64,000 nucleotides of DNA from Flavobacterium flevense (GTDB lineage: Bacteria > Bacteroidota > Bacteroidia > Flavobacteriales > Flavobacteriaceae): positions 1-64,000 of the forward strand of contig NZ_FRCC01000003.1 in the NCBI RefSeq assembly GCF_900142775.1. The letters run 5' to 3'. Shown one piece after another: positions 18,420 through 28,133 of the stretch; positions within the stretch are counted from its first letter, which is position 1; each line of letters starts with the position of its first letter. The notes under the pieces are model-generated. The model did not search any database and was not told the origin of the DNA. It saw only the letters and a list, made by a program, of their open reading frames with translations. The position numbers and the translations under genes were made by a program.

Positions 18420-20531
18420 CTAACTAATGTAATTCCAGATATTTTTTTTCTTAGTCAGTTCCAGATAAACAGCTTTTAAGGTAGCATGTTCCGGTTTTTG
18501 TAACGGAGCATCTTCAGAAAGTATTTTTATGGCATGTGCTCTGGCCAGAGACAGAATTTCCCTGTCTTTAACAATATCGGCTATTTGAAGATTTAGTACA
18601 CCACTTTGCTGGGTTCCCATTAGATTTCCGGGACCACGTAATTTTAAATCTACTTCTGAAATTTCAAAACCGTCATTAGTCCGGACCATTGTTTCCATTC
18701 GGGTTTTGCTGTCGGCACTTAATTTATGGCTGGTCATCAGGATACAATAACTCTGATCGGCACCACGACCTACACGACCACGCAACTGATGCAATTGTGA
18801 AAGTCCAAAACGTTCGGCACTTTCGATAATCATTACCGATGCATTAGGAACATTTACACCTACTTCAATCACGGTTGTGGCTACCATAATATTCGTTTTA
18901 CCTTCTGCAAATCGCTTCATTTCGGCATCTTTATCGGCTGGTTTCATCTTACCATGTACAATAGAAATAGCGTATTTCGGTAAGGGAAAATCTCTTGAAA
19001 TACTTTCGTAGCCATCCATTAAATCTTTATAATCCATTTTTTCCGATTCCTGAATCAACGGATAGACAATATAAATTTGGCGACCAATAGCAATTTCGTC
19101 CCGGATAAATTTCCAGACTTTTAACCGGTTACTGTCATACCGATGAACAGTCTGAATGGGTTTTCGTCCCGGAGGCAATTCGTCAATTACAGAAATGTCT
19201 AAATCACCATACAAACTCATCGCTAATGTCCGCGGAATAGGAGTGGCGGTCATCACTAAAATATGTGGCGGAATATGGTTTTTCTTCCACAATTTAGAAC
19301 GCTGTTCTACCCCAAAACGATGTTGCTCATCTATGATGGCCAAACCTAAATTTTGAAATTTCACCTTGTCTTCCAGCAAGGCATGAGTTCCTATAAGAAT
19401 TTGTAAAGTCCCGTTTTCCAGTGCTTCGTGGATAATTCTTCTTTCGGAAGTTTTAGTAGAGCCTGTGAGTATTTTAATGTTTATATTCAGCTTGTTAGCT
19501 AATTCTGAAAGTCCTGTAAAATGTTGATTTGCTAATATTTCTGTAGGTGCCATTAAGCAAGCCTGAAAGCCATTATCCATAGCTAAAAGCATACTCATAA
19601 AAGCGACAATCGTTTTTCCTGAGCCTACATCGCCTTGCAGCAAACGATTCATCTGGGCGTTGCTTCCCATGTCTGTTCTTATTTCTTTAATAACCCTTTT
19701 TTGAGCATTAGTAAGTTCAAACGGAAGATGGTTTTGGTAAAATTCATTGAAAAATTCGCCTACTTTAGTAAAAGGATGTCCTTTAATTTTATGTTTCTGA
19801 ATCAGGTTTTTCATAATCAGCTGGATCTGAATGAAAAACAATTCTTCAAATTTTAATCGGAATTGGGCTTTCGCCAAAGCTTCGGCACTTTTTGGAAAAT
19901 GAATATTGAATAAAGCGGCATTCTTCGGAATTAACTTTAAGTTCTGGATTAAGTAATCAGGTAAAGTTTCTGAAAATAAAGCCTGTGTTTCTAAAAACAG
20001 CTGCTGCATCATTTTACTAACCGAGCGGTTTGAAATCCCTCTGTTAGTTAGTGTTTCTGTCGAAGGATAAACGGGCTGCATGGCTGATCGCAAACTTTGT
20101 TGATGCTCGCTCCACAATTCAATTTCAGGATGTGCCATGTTGTACATGCCATTAAACGACGTGCATTTTCCAAAAATAACAATCGCTTCGTTTAGTTTCA
20201 AAGATTCCCGGACCCATTTGTGTCCCTGAAACCAGACCAGTTCCATTTGTCCGGTGTCATCTATAAATGTGGCTACGAGACGTTTTCTGCCTTTGGCAAA
20301 TTCGACAGTTTTAACATTGATAATTTTTCCAATAATCTGAACCTCGGCAACATTGTTTTGTAACTCGTTAATCTTATAATAACGGGTTCGGTCAATGTAG
20401 CGATTTGGATAAAAATTAAGTAAATCCCCGTATTTATGAATTCCTAATTCCTTACGTAACAATTCCCCTCTGCTGGGACCAACGCCTTTTAAGTATTCGA
20501 TAGGAGTAAGCAGGAGATTATTAGAAGACAT
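18420..20531 (-). CDS. recG: ATP-dependent DNA helicase RecG
   Basis: RecG remodels stalled replication forks and Holliday junctions. The 703-residue protein has the N-terminal wedge/OB domain (about 55-140), Walker A GDVGSGKT at residues 300-307, motif II DEQHRFG, motif III TATPIPRT and motif VI QLRGRVGRG. Length and motifs are standard. The minus-strand sequence TATCTTTG (20566-20573) upstream is a possible -7 box without a clear -33 element. The gene appears monocistronic. Confidence 0.97.
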   Translation of the reverse strand: MSSNNLLLTPIEYLKGVGPSRGELLRKELGIHKYGDLLNFYPNRYIDRTRYYKINELQNNVAEVQIIGKIINVKTVEFAKGRKRLVATFIDDTGQMELVWFQGHKWVRESLKLNEAIVIFGKCTSFNGMYNMAHPEIELWSEHQQSLRSAMQPVYPSTETLTNRGISNRSVSKMMQQLFLETQALFSETLPDYLIQNLKLIPKNAALFNIHFPKSAEALAKAQFRLKFEELFFIQIQLIMKNLIQKHKIKGHPFTKVGEFFNEFYQNHLPFELTNAQKRVIKEIRTDMGSNAQMNRLLQGDVGSGKTIVAFMSMLLAMDNGFQACLMAPTEILANQHFTGLSELANKLNINIKILTGSTKTSERRIIHEALENGTLQILIGTHALLEDKVKFQNLGLAIIDEQHRFGVEQRSKLWKKNHIPPHILVMTATPIPRTLAMSLYGDLDISVIDELPPGRKPIQTVHRYDSNRLKVWKFIRDEIAIGRQIYIVYPLIQESEKMDYKDLMDGYESISRDFPLPKYAISIVHGKMKPADKDAEMKRFAEGKTNIMVATTVIEVGVNVPNASVMIIESAERFGLSQLHQLRGRVGRGADQSYCILMTSHKLSADSKTRMETMVRTNDGFEISEVDLKLRGPGNLMGTQQSGVLNLQIADIVKDREILSLARAHAIKILSEDAPLQKPEHATLKAVYLELTKKKNIWNYIS

Positions 20532-20671
20532 GAATTGATTTTAGAATTTAGATTGCAGATTTAACCAAAGATAATTTAGACCAATCTTTAAATTATTCAA
20601 TCTTTAAATTGAAAGACGAAGATAGTTTTTAATTGGGAATTTAAAAAATGGAGATTTCTAAAATGATTGTC

Positions 20672-21133
20672 TTATTTTGGATTATTGGTAGTGATAACAA
20701 AAACAATTAAAACTTCATCGGTAGTATTGATGAGCGAATGAAACCCGATGCCACTCATGGCGGTGATGCTTCCTTTTTTAAGTGTTTTTTTTCGAATAAT
20801 ACCTTCTTTTTTGGTCATTTCTGTATATTCGCCTTCTCCGTGCATGACAATATAAAGTTCTTCTTCGTTTCGCGAACCATGGGTATGAAAACCGGCTTCA
20901 TCGCCTTTGTTAATGAGCGCCATATAGGCACCAATGCGGTTATTAGTCAATTCCCCTTCATCAAACATTTGTAATAAATAAACCACTCCGTTTCCTCCAT
21001 ACATAGGATCGCGTTTGTCTACTTTTACAACAGTTCTTTCGGGTTTATTGAATGGTGTGACACTCAGGTCAATGTATTGTGATACTAATTCAAGAATGCG
21101 ATTATTTTCGTTTTCGGGAGTTTCAGATGCCAT
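20672..21133 (-). CDS. Cupin-domain protein
   Basis: This 153-residue single-domain cupin shows motif 1 as GFHTHGSRNEEELYIVMHGE (two His and a Glu as metal ligands) and motif 2 near the C-terminus (GIGFHSLINTTDEVLIVFV). Such proteins bind a metal and act as small-molecule enzymes or sensors; no substrate can be assigned. It is divergent from nadC across a 159-bp gap. A minus-strand TATATTTG (21172-21179) is a good -7 candidate, but no -33 element is at the right distance. Confidence 0.8.
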   Translation of the reverse strand: MASETPENENNRILELVSQYIDLSVTPFNKPERTVVKVDKRDPMYGGNGVVYLLQMFDEGELTNNRIGAYMALINKGDEAGFHTHGSRNEEELYIVMHGEGEYTEMTKKEGIIRKKTLKKGSITAMSGIGFHSLINTTDEVLIVFVITTNNPK

Positions 21134-21292
21134 TTCGATACAAATTAAAAAGGGTTGTTGGGTTCTTTTTTCAAATATAATATTTAAATCTTTGACAGAA
21201 TTAGCTTCGGAAAAAATTAAAGTGAAGCAGAAACAAATTTTCTATTCCACAAAATATGTCCTACTTTAGCAAGATATAAATTTTTAGTAAAA

Positions 21293-22153
21293 ATGATTAG
21301 CGAAACACAATTTCAAAACGAGTTACAACTATTAATTGCAAATGCGATAAGAGAAGATGTAGGAGATGGAGATCATAGTTCATTAGCCTGTATTCCGGCA
21401 GCAGCACAAGGGAAAGCCAAATTACTGGTGAAGGATGAAGGGATAATTGCAGGAGTTGCATTTGCTGAAATGATTTTTAATTATGTGGATGCGGATTTAA
21501 AAATAGAAACTTTTATAGAAGATGGTGCAGCTGTAAAATTTGGAGATGTTGTGTTTCATGTATCAGGAAGTTCTCAGTCGATTTTAAAGGCAGAACGGAT
21601 GGTTTTGAATTCCATGCAACGCATGTCAGCAATTGCGACTAAGACTAATAATTATGTGCAATTGCTCGAAGGTACTAATGCTAAAATTCTGGATACCCGT
21701 AAAACAACGCCGGGTTTTCGTGTTGCCGAAAAATGGGCAGTAAAAATAGGCGGTGGAGAAAATCATCGTTTTGCATTGTATGATATGGTGATGCTGAAAG
21801 ACAATCATATTGATTTTGCCGGCGGAATTACATTGGCTATAGCCAAAACCAAAGAATATTTAAAAGAAAATAATCGCGATTTAAAAATTATTGTTGAAGC
21901 AAGAGATTTAGACGAAGTAAAAGAAATTGTAGCTGCCGGTGGAGTTTACAGAATCCTGTTAGATAATTTTGATTATGAAATGACAAGAGAAGCCGTTGCT
22001 TTTATAGGTGAGTCCTGTTTAACAGAGTCATCAGGAAATATCAATGAAGAAACCATTCGCCATTATGCTGAATGTGGTGTGAATTATATTTCGTCCGGTG
22101 CTTTGACACATTCTGTTTATAATATGGATTTGAGTTTAAAAGCAATTGAATAA
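21293..22153 (+). CDS. nadC: Nicotinate-nucleotide diphosphorylase (carboxylating)
   Basis: NadC converts quinolinate and PRPP to nicotinate mononucleotide, CO2 and pyrophosphate in de novo NAD synthesis. The 286-residue length is typical. The active-site segment DTRKTTPGFRVAEKWAVKIG, followed by NHRFALYDMVMLKDNHI, is diagnostic, as is IIVEARDLDEV further on. It is followed after 20 bp by the YihY-like gene, probably in one transcript. nadA and nadB are not in the window. Confidence 0.97.
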   Translation: MISETQFQNELQLLIANAIREDVGDGDHSSLACIPAAAQGKAKLLVKDEGIIAGVAFAEMIFNYVDADLKIETFIEDGAAVKFGDVVFHVSGSSQSILKAERMVLNSMQRMSAIATKTNNYVQLLEGTNAKILDTRKTTPGFRVAEKWAVKIGGGENHRFALYDMVMLKDNHIDFAGGITLAIAKTKEYLKENNRDLKIIVEARDLDEVKEIVAAGGVYRILLDNFDYEMTREAVAFIGESCLTESSGNINEETIRHYAECGVNYISSGALTHSVYNMDLSLKAIE

Positions 22154-22173
22154 CTGCTTTAAAAAAGAAATTA

Positions 22174-23121
22174 ATGTCAGTAGAAATAGAAGAAAAACTT
22201 CAAAAAATCCCTGTATTACGCAATTTTGTCAATTGGTCTAAGAGAATAAAACTCAATTGGCTGGAAGGATTAGCGTTGTATGATTTATTAGAATTATATA
22301 TTATTGGAATAACCGAAGGAGCGCTGTCTAACCGGGCGGGAGCAATTGCTTTTAGTTTTTTCATGGCATTATTTCCTTTCGCATTATTTATTTTAAACCT
22401 TATTCCTTTTATTCCAATTGAAGGTTTTCAGGATGATTTTATGAAATTTGTTGCTGATGGTGTTCCACCGAATACCTTTTATGCCATAAAAAATATTATT
22501 AATGATATTCTTCATAACAGTCATTCCGGTTTATTATCATCAGGATTTTTATTGTCTGTTTTTTTGATGGCTAATGGATTGAATGCGATTTTAGGTGGTT
22601 TTGAAAATTCGAAACATGTTTTAGTTAAAAGAGGTTTTTTTCATCAATATTTAGTAGCTGTTGGCTTGTCTTTGTTTTTAGCTGTTTTGTTAATCGTTAC
22701 TGTTGCTACGATAGTTGTTTTTGAGGTTTTTATTCAGCAGCTTCAAAGCAGGGATTTTTTGAGTGATAAAATTCCGTTGATGGTTATGGGGCGTTATGCT
22801 TTTTTGATTTTGATGATTTTAGTAACCTCTTCGATTCTGTTTAAATTTGGTACAAAAAACCAGGAAACCCGATCTTTTATTTCGATAGGTTCTGTTTTTA
22901 CGACTATTCTTACTATCCTGACATCCTATTTTTTTGGAGTGTGGGTAATTCGTTTTGCAAAATACAATGAATTGTATGGTTCTATCGGGACTTTATTAAT
23001 TGTGATGTTTTACATCTGGATCAATTGCATGATTTTATTATTGGGTTTTGAACTCAATGAAGTGATTAAAAAGTTGAAAAACAGAAATGAAAAACAGGCA
23101 GTAATGGAAAATAAATTATGA
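22174..23121 (+). CDS. YihY/virulence factor BrkB family membrane protein
   Basis: This 315-residue polytopic protein has about six hydrophobic helices. It carries the family landmark NRAGAIAFSFFMALFPFALF (about residues 53-72) and a late LIVMFYIWINCMILLLGFEL. Older annotations call the family ribonuclease BN, but that activity belongs to another protein; the real function is unknown. It sits in a short plus-strand run with nadC and overlaps the DUF2147 gene by 4 bp (ATGA), suggesting translational coupling. Confidence 0.88.
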   Translation: MSVEIEEKLQKIPVLRNFVNWSKRIKLNWLEGLALYDLLELYIIGITEGALSNRAGAIAFSFFMALFPFALFILNLIPFIPIEGFQDDFMKFVADGVPPNTFYAIKNIINDILHNSHSGLLSSGFLLSVFLMANGLNAILGGFENSKHVLVKRGFFHQYLVAVGLSLFLAVLLIVTVATIVVFEVFIQQLQSRDFLSDKIPLMVMGRYAFLILMILVTSSILFKFGTKNQETRSFISIGSVFTTILTILTSYFFGVWVIRFAKYNELYGSIGTLLIVMFYIWINCMILLLGFELNEVIKKLKNRNEKQAVMENKL

Positions 23122-23549
23122 AAAAGAATATCACCGTACTTTTGTTATTGGTTAGCAGTATTTTTTATTGCCAGAATACAAGTGTTTTAGGAAAATGGAA
23201 GACCATAGATGATAAAACAGGAAAACCGATATCTGTAGTTGAGATTTATGAAAAATCAGGAAAAATTTACGGAAAAGTAAATGAGATTTTTGACACAACT
23301 TATAGAAATAACCTTTGTAAGGCTTGTACAGGAGAGGATGCTGATAAGCCTATTCTGGGTATGGTGGTAATAAAGGGATTGAGTAAAGAAGGTACAGAAT
23401 ATGGTTCAGGTAAGATATTAGATCCTAAAAACGGAAAGTTATACCAATGTTATATTACGCTTGTTAATGCTGATAAGTTAAAAGTTCGAGGTTATATTGG
23501 GATTTCATTATTAGGGCGAACACAGTACTGGCATAGAATTAAAAAATAA
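23118..23549 (+). CDS. Secreted DUF2147-family protein
   Basis: This 143-residue protein has a signal peptide (MKKNITVLLLLVSSIFYC) followed by a small beta-rich domain. It starts GKWKTIDDKTGKPISVVEIY and ends RVRGYIGISLLGRTQYWHRI-like, the DUF2147 pattern. It contains a C-x2-C pair (LCKACTGED). It is probably periplasmic; function is unknown. Its start codon overlaps the stop of the upstream membrane-protein gene. Confidence 0.82.
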   Translation: MKKNITVLLLLVSSIFYCQNTSVLGKWKTIDDKTGKPISVVEIYEKSGKIYGKVNEIFDTTYRNNLCKACTGEDADKPILGMVVIKGLSKEGTEYGSGKILDPKNGKLYQCYITLVNADKLKVRGYIGISLLGRTQYWHRIKK

Positions 23550-23594
23550 TTTTTTCATTTTCCCTTCTTTATATTAATTTCTACTTACCGTTAT

Positions 23595-26048
23595 ATGTAT
23601 TTTGTTGAAGTAATTTTACCATTGGCTCTGGCCAAAACCTTTACCTATAGTGTTTCTGAGGCTGAATATAATTATATTCAAAAAGGGATGCGAATAGCGG
23701 TTCCATTTGGTAAAAGTAAAATTTACACCGCTTTAGCTATTGATTTGCATCAAAACAAGCCAACATTATATGAAGCAAAAGAAATCCATCAGATTTTAGA
23801 CGAAAAACCAATAGTCACTCTTAACCAAATTAAGCACTGGCAGTGGATTGCAGATTATTATATGTGTGCGATAGGCGATGTGTATCGCGGAGCATTGCCC
23901 AGCGCTTTATTATTGGAAAATGAAACTTTAATTACACAAAAAAGCGGAGTTTTTGTTGATGAAAGTCAGCTTACCGACGAAGAGTTTTTAATTTATCAGG
24001 CTTTACAGCAGCAATCCTCCCTTAAGGTTCAGGATATTATTGGGATTTTGAATAAAAAGAATATTTTTCCAATAATACAAAAACTTATAGATAAAGGGAT
24101 TTTAGTATTGCAGGACGAGATGCAGGAAAATTACAAACCCAAATTAGTCCGATATATTCGCCTGCATCCTAAATATGATTCCGATCAGGGATTGAATGAT
24201 TTGCTGGACGTTTTAAAAAATGCCAATAAACAAAAAGAAATTGTATTGACTTATTTTCAGCTAAGTGCCAGTGAAAAGAAACGGCCTATTGCTGTAAAAC
24301 AATTAGTGGAAGCTTCGGGTGCTACATCGACGGTGGTAAAAGCCTTGATTGATAAAGAAATTTTTGAAGATTATCTGATACAAGAAGATCGTGTTAATTT
24401 TACAGGAGAATCTAATTCGGATCAATTGCAATTGAGTGAAGTACAACAAAAAGCTTTTGAAGAAATAAAAACAAATTTACAGGAAAAAGAAGTCTGTTTG
24501 CTGCACGGTGTAACTTCGAGTGGAAAAACAGAAATTTATATTAAACTCATAGAAGATTATCTTGTTGAGGAAAAACAGGTTTTGTATTTACTGCCTGAAA
24601 TAGCATTGACTACCCAGCTGGTAACGCGATTGCAGGCTCATTTTGGAAATAAAGTAGCTGTTTTTCATTCAAAATACAATAATAATGAACGTGTAGAAGT
24701 CTGGAGTCAGGTATTGCAAAATTCAGAGAAAGCACAAATAGTAATAGGAGCGAGGTCGGCTTTATTTTTGCCTTTTTCAAACTTAGGTTTTATAATTGTT
24801 GATGAGGAACACGAGCAAACTTTTAAGCAAACAGATCCCGCACCCCGATATCATGCCCGTGATGCTTCGATAGTTTTAGCCAGTTTTTTTAAAGCTAAGG
24901 TTTTGCTGGGTTCGGCAACGCCCAGTATTGAGTCTTATTACAATTCAGCGACAGCTAAATATGGTTTGGTCGAAATCAGCAAACGATATGGCAATGTGAT
25001 GATGCCTGAAATTGAATTAGTAGATTTAAAAGACAAGTATTTCCGAAAACGAATGATCGGACATTTTAGTGATGTCTTGATTGATGCCATTGCTACTGCT
25101 TTGTCTTTAGGAGAACAGGTGATTTTATTTCAAAACAGAAGAGGATATTCACCGTTGTTAGAATGTATGACTTGTGGTCACGTGCCGCAATGCCAGCAAT
25201 GCGATGTGAGTTTGACCTATCATAAACATAAAAATCAGTTGCGTTGTCATTATTGTGGTTATTCGATTGCTAAACCGGTTAATTGCCATAGTTGTTCCAG
25301 TATTGATTTAACAACTAAGGGTTTTGGTACTGAGCAAATTCAGCAGGAATTAACGCAGTTGTTTCCGGAACGAAAAATTGGGAGGATGGATCAGGATACC
25401 ACTCGTGGGAAATTTGGTTTCGAAAAAATCATCGATAGTTTTAAGAATCGGGAAATAGATATTATGGTAGGAACGCAAATGCTTGCCAAAGGACTGGATT
25501 TTGACAACGTAAGTTTAGTAGGGATTATGAATGCTGATAATATGTTGTATCATCCTGATTTTAGGGCTTTTGAAAGAAGTTTCCAAACGATGACGCAGGT
25601 TGCGGGGCGTTCAGGGCGATCAGAAAAGCAGGGGAAAGTAATTATTCAGACGTATAATCCTAACCATAACACCATTCAACAGGTTACTAATAATGATTAT
25701 GTAGGGATGTACAAGGAACAGCTGTATGACCGTCAAATTTATAAATACCCACCATATTTCAGGATTATTAAACTTACATTGAAACATCGTGATTTTAATA
25801 AGTTAAAAGAAGGATCAATGTGGTTGTATCAGGTATTGAGTCAAAACTTAAACATTCCTGTTCTGGGTCCCGAAGAACCGGGGATTAACAGAATAAGGAA
25901 TGAATATATTCGAACAATAATGATTAAGATTCCGCAAAATCTTTCTGTTATTGGCACAAAAAAAACTATCCAAAAAATATTGAATAGTTTTGATGCTGTG
26001 CCACAATACCGAGTGATAAAAGTGGCGCTAAATGTAGATTTTTATTAA
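23595..26048 (+). CDS. priA: Primosomal replication restart helicase PriA
   Basis: PriA reloads the replisome at abandoned forks. The 817-residue protein has the N-terminal 3'-DNA-binding domain (FVEVILPLALAKTFTYSV), Walker A GVTSSGKTEIY, motif II DEEHEQTFK, and the zinc-binding insertion with paired cysteines (CMTCGHVPQCQQC, CHYCG, CHSC). Helicase motif VI appears as QVAGRSGR. Its stop overlaps the convergent LytTR regulator gene by 4 bp. Confidence 0.97.
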   Translation: MYFVEVILPLALAKTFTYSVSEAEYNYIQKGMRIAVPFGKSKIYTALAIDLHQNKPTLYEAKEIHQILDEKPIVTLNQIKHWQWIADYYMCAIGDVYRGALPSALLLENETLITQKSGVFVDESQLTDEEFLIYQALQQQSSLKVQDIIGILNKKNIFPIIQKLIDKGILVLQDEMQENYKPKLVRYIRLHPKYDSDQGLNDLLDVLKNANKQKEIVLTYFQLSASEKKRPIAVKQLVEASGATSTVVKALIDKEIFEDYLIQEDRVNFTGESNSDQLQLSEVQQKAFEEIKTNLQEKEVCLLHGVTSSGKTEIYIKLIEDYLVEEKQVLYLLPEIALTTQLVTRLQAHFGNKVAVFHSKYNNNERVEVWSQVLQNSEKAQIVIGARSALFLPFSNLGFIIVDEEHEQTFKQTDPAPRYHARDASIVLASFFKAKVLLGSATPSIESYYNSATAKYGLVEISKRYGNVMMPEIELVDLKDKYFRKRMIGHFSDVLIDAIATALSLGEQVILFQNRRGYSPLLECMTCGHVPQCQQCDVSLTYHKHKNQLRCHYCGYSIAKPVNCHSCSSIDLTTKGFGTEQIQQELTQLFPERKIGRMDQDTTRGKFGFEKIIDSFKNREIDIMVGTQMLAKGLDFDNVSLVGIMNADNMLYHPDFRAFERSFQTMTQVAGRSGRSEKQGKVIIQTYNPNHNTIQQVTNNDYVGMYKEQLYDRQIYKYPPYFRIIKLTLKHRDFNKLKEGSMWLYQVLSQNLNIPVLGPEEPGINRIRNEYIRTIMIKIPQNLSVIGTKKTIQKILNSFDAVPQYRVIKVALNVDFY

Positions 26049-26740
26049 GCGAAAGATAATGCTTTAATTAAATCGTCTTTTTTGTTTCGGCTTAACGGAA
26101 TTTTTGTTGTTCCTATTTCGGCAAACTTGCTGTTAAAACGTTCTACTTTATCAATATTAATAATATAGGACTTGTGAACGCGAACAAATTTCTTGTTAGG
26201 CAGGTCGTTTTCAAAAGATTTCATCGTAGAAAGTACCAGATTACTGTCGTCTTCTGTAACTACTCTTACATAATCCCCAAAGGCTTCAATCCATTTGATT
26301 CTTGAAGTGTAGATTTTTAATTTTTTCAAATTACTTTTGATAAAAATATGTTCTCCTTCCTCTTCTTTTGTATCTTGCTTAAGTAGGTGTAAGTCGATAG
26401 CTCTTTTAACAGAGGTGCTGAAACGATCTAATGCTATAGGTTTTTGCAAATAATCAGTGGCATCATAATCAAATGCTTTCAAAGCATATTCTGCTTTTGA
26501 AGTAATAAATATGATTTGTGGTTTCGTTTTTAATCCGTCCAGGAAGTCAAAACCACTAATTACAGGCATTTCTATATCAAGAAATATTAAGTCTACTGCA
26601 TGAATAGACATACAGCTTTTTGCTTCGATAGCATTAGAAAAATCACCTACTAAATGTAGATTAGGATGATTATTTACTAACTTTGTGATGATCATTCGCT
26701 GTATAGAACTATCATCTACTATGACACAGTTAAGTTTCAT
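26045..26740 (-). CDS. LytTR-family response regulator
   Basis: This 231-residue protein has a receiver domain (residues 1-~125; acidic pair VDD, phosphoacceptor Asp55 in LIFLDIEMPV, conserved KP in DYLQKP). A C-terminal LytTR DNA-binding domain (~135-231; IKWIEAFGDYVRVVTED, KFVRVHKSYIINIDKV) follows. It would be phosphorylated by a LytS/YehU-type histidine kinase, which is not adjacent. It reads convergently with priA, with 3' ends overlapping by 4 bp. Its targets are unknown. Confidence 0.93.
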   Translation of the reverse strand: MKLNCVIVDDSSIQRMIITKLVNNHPNLHLVGDFSNAIEAKSCMSIHAVDLIFLDIEMPVISGFDFLDGLKTKPQIIFITSKAEYALKAFDYDATDYLQKPIALDRFSTSVKRAIDLHLLKQDTKEEEGEHIFIKSNLKKLKIYTSRIKWIEAFGDYVRVVTEDDSNLVLSTMKSFENDLPNKKFVRVHKSYIINIDKVERFNSKFAEIGTTKIPLSRNKKDDLIKALSFA

Positions 26741-26842
26741 ATTTTTTATATTTTAAGATTTGGCTAAGTAAAAGTATTGTAATTTATTTACAAATGCTAA
26801 TCTTTATCGGTTTTTTTTGCAGTACAACGAATAAAGTTTGTT

Positions 26843-26877
26843 TTTGTTTTTTTATTCGAAATAAAAGATTACTTTTG
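26843..26877 (+). promoter_or_regulatory. Probable promoter of rpsF-rpsR-rplI
   Basis: The -7 box TACTTTTG (26870-26877) fits TAnnTTTG exactly. A TTTG at 26843-26846 is 23 bp upstream, longer than the preferred 19. The predicted transcript start is about 25 bp before rpsF. Confidence 0.6.
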
Positions 26878-26906
26878 CAGCCAATTTAACAAATAAATAA
26901 ATATTT

Positions 26907-27248
26907 ATGAATCATTATGAAACTGTTTTCATTTTAAATCCCGTTTTATCTGATGTTCAGGTAAAGGAAACAGTAAGCAAATTTGAAGATTTTCTTACTA
27001 GTAGAGGAGCAGAAATGGTATCTAAAGAAGACTGGGGTCTTAAAAAGATGGCTTACGAAATCCAAAACAAGAAAAGTGGTTTTTACCATTTGTTCGAATT
27101 TAAAGTATCAGGAGAAGTTCTTATCGCTTTTGAAACTGAATTCAGACGTGACGAAAGAGTTATGCGTTTCTTAACTGTAAGTCTTGACAAACATGCTATC
27201 TCTTGGGCTGAAAGAAGAAGAGCAAAACTTAAATCTCAAAAAGCTTAA
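26907..27248 (+). CDS. rpsF: 30S ribosomal protein S6
   Basis: This 113-residue protein has the S6 fold sequence, starting [20 protein letters not shown] and containing [19 protein letters not shown]. It binds S18 and the central domain of 16S rRNA in the 30S platform. It is the first gene of the conserved rpsF-rpsR-rplI operon, 5 bp before rpsR. No S6:S18-type CCG leader hairpin was recognised upstream. Confidence 0.97.
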   Translation: MNHYETVFILNPVLSDVQVKETVSKFEDFLTSRGAEMVSKEDWGLKKMAYEIQNKKSGFYHLFEFKVSGEVLIAFETEFRRDERVMRFLTVSLDKHAISWAERRRAKLKSQKA

Positions 27249-27253
27249 TTATC

Positions 27254-27550
27254 ATGGCAACATTACAACAATCTGCTTCAGGAAAAAAAGACGGAGATAT
27301 CAGATATCTTACTCCTTTAAATATAGAAACTAACAAAACTAAAAAGTATTGTCGTTTCAAAAAATCAGGAATCAAATACATCGATTATAAAGATGCTGAT
27401 TTCTTATTGAAATTTGTTAACGAGCAAGGAAAAATTCTTCCTCGTCGTTTAACAGGTACTTCATTAAAATACCAAAGAAAAGTTTCTGTTGCTGTAAAAA
27501 GAGCACGTCACTTAGCTTTAATGCCATACGTGGCCGATTTATTAAAATAA
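27254..27550 (+). CDS. rpsR: 30S ribosomal protein S18
   Basis: This 98-residue S18 has the conserved segment [20 protein letters not shown] and the C-terminal basic block [20 protein letters not shown] with [11 protein letters not shown]. It forms a heterodimer with S6 on the 30S platform. It is the middle gene of the operon, followed by a 69-bp gap that contains a structured leader before rplI. Confidence 0.97.
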   Translation: MATLQQSASGKKDGDIRYLTPLNIETNKTKKYCRFKKSGIKYIDYKDADFLLKFVNEQGKILPRRLTGTSLKYQRKVSVAVKRARHLALMPYVADLLK

Positions 27551-27564
27551 TATTAAAATATAAA

Positions 27565-27619
27565 GTTGTTGTCTCGTTGTAATGCAACGGGACTAACTTC
27601 TATAACAAAGGACAACAAC
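27565..27619 (+). promoter_or_regulatory. rplI: Structured leader upstream of rplI that may sequester its start
   Basis: Two pairings are visible in the rpsR-rplI gap. One is a local hairpin GTCTCGTTG (27571-27579) / CAACGGGAC (27585-27593). The other is a perfect 9-bp match GTTGTTGTC (27565-27573) / GACAACAAC (27611-27619) that ends at the rplI ATG and abuts AAAGGA. They share three bases, so they can compete or coaxially stack. Translational autoregulation is an inference. Confidence 0.5.
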
Positions 27620-28063
27620 ATGGAATTGATTTTAAAACAAGACGTTCAGAATTTAGGATTTAAAGACGATGTAGTAACTGTAAAAAACGGATACGGTCGT
27701 AATTACTTAATCCCACAAGGATTTGCTCAGTTAGCTACTGCTTCTGCAAAGAAAGTATTAGCTGAAAACCTAAAACAAAGAGCGCACAAAGAAGCTAAAG
27801 TTGTTGCTGACGCAAAAGCATTGGCAGAAACATTAAAAGGACTTGAGATTAAAATTTCTGCTAAAGCAGGTGGTGAAAAATTATTTGGTTCAATCACAAA
27901 TATCGACATCGTTGCAGCTTTAGAAAAAGCAGGACAATCTATTGACAGAAAATTCATCACTAGCGGAATCGTTAAGCGTACTGGAAAATATTCAGCTACT
28001 GTAAGATTACACAGAGATGTTATCGTTGATTTACCTTATGAAATTGTTGCTGAAAAAGCATAA
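27620..28063 (+). CDS. rplI: 50S ribosomal protein L9
   Basis: This 147-residue protein begins MELILKQDVQNLGFKDDVVT and contains VKNGYGRNYLIPQGFA, the L9 N-terminal rRNA-binding domain. A long helix and the C-terminal domain (KLFGSITNIDIV) follow. The in-frame upstream TTG at 27566 would add 18 unrelated residues and lies inside the leader structure, so the ATG at 27620 is preferred; AAAGGA lies about 8 bp upstream of it. L9 stabilises the base of the L1 stalk. Confidence 0.96.
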   Translation: MELILKQDVQNLGFKDDVVTVKNGYGRNYLIPQGFAQLATASAKKVLAENLKQRAHKEAKVVADAKALAETLKGLEIKISAKAGGEKLFGSITNIDIVAALEKAGQSIDRKFITSGIVKRTGKYSATVRLHRDVIVDLPYEIVAEKA

Positions 28064-28081
28064 TTTCTAAACTCAATATTT

Positions 28082-28125
28082 AAAATCCCGTCTCGTTCTA
28101 AAAAACGAAATCGGGATTTTTTTTT
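28082..28125 (+). terminator. Terminator of the rpsF operon
   Basis: AAAATCCCG (28082-28090) pairs with CGGGATTTT (28112-28120), with an inner TCGTT/AACGA pairing. A T-run follows. It lies 19 bp after the rplI stop. Confidence 0.85.
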
Positions 28126-28133
28126 GTTTTAAA

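Noticed and set aside
23118..23121. Frameshift between the YihY-like and DUF2147 genes
   Set aside because: The 4-bp ATGA overlap is normal translational coupling; both proteins are complete, with their own starts.
27566..27619. Extended N-terminus for L9 from the TTG at 27566
   Set aside because: The extra residues are unlike L9, and the stretch folds into the leader structure; the ATG at 27620 gives the normal protein.
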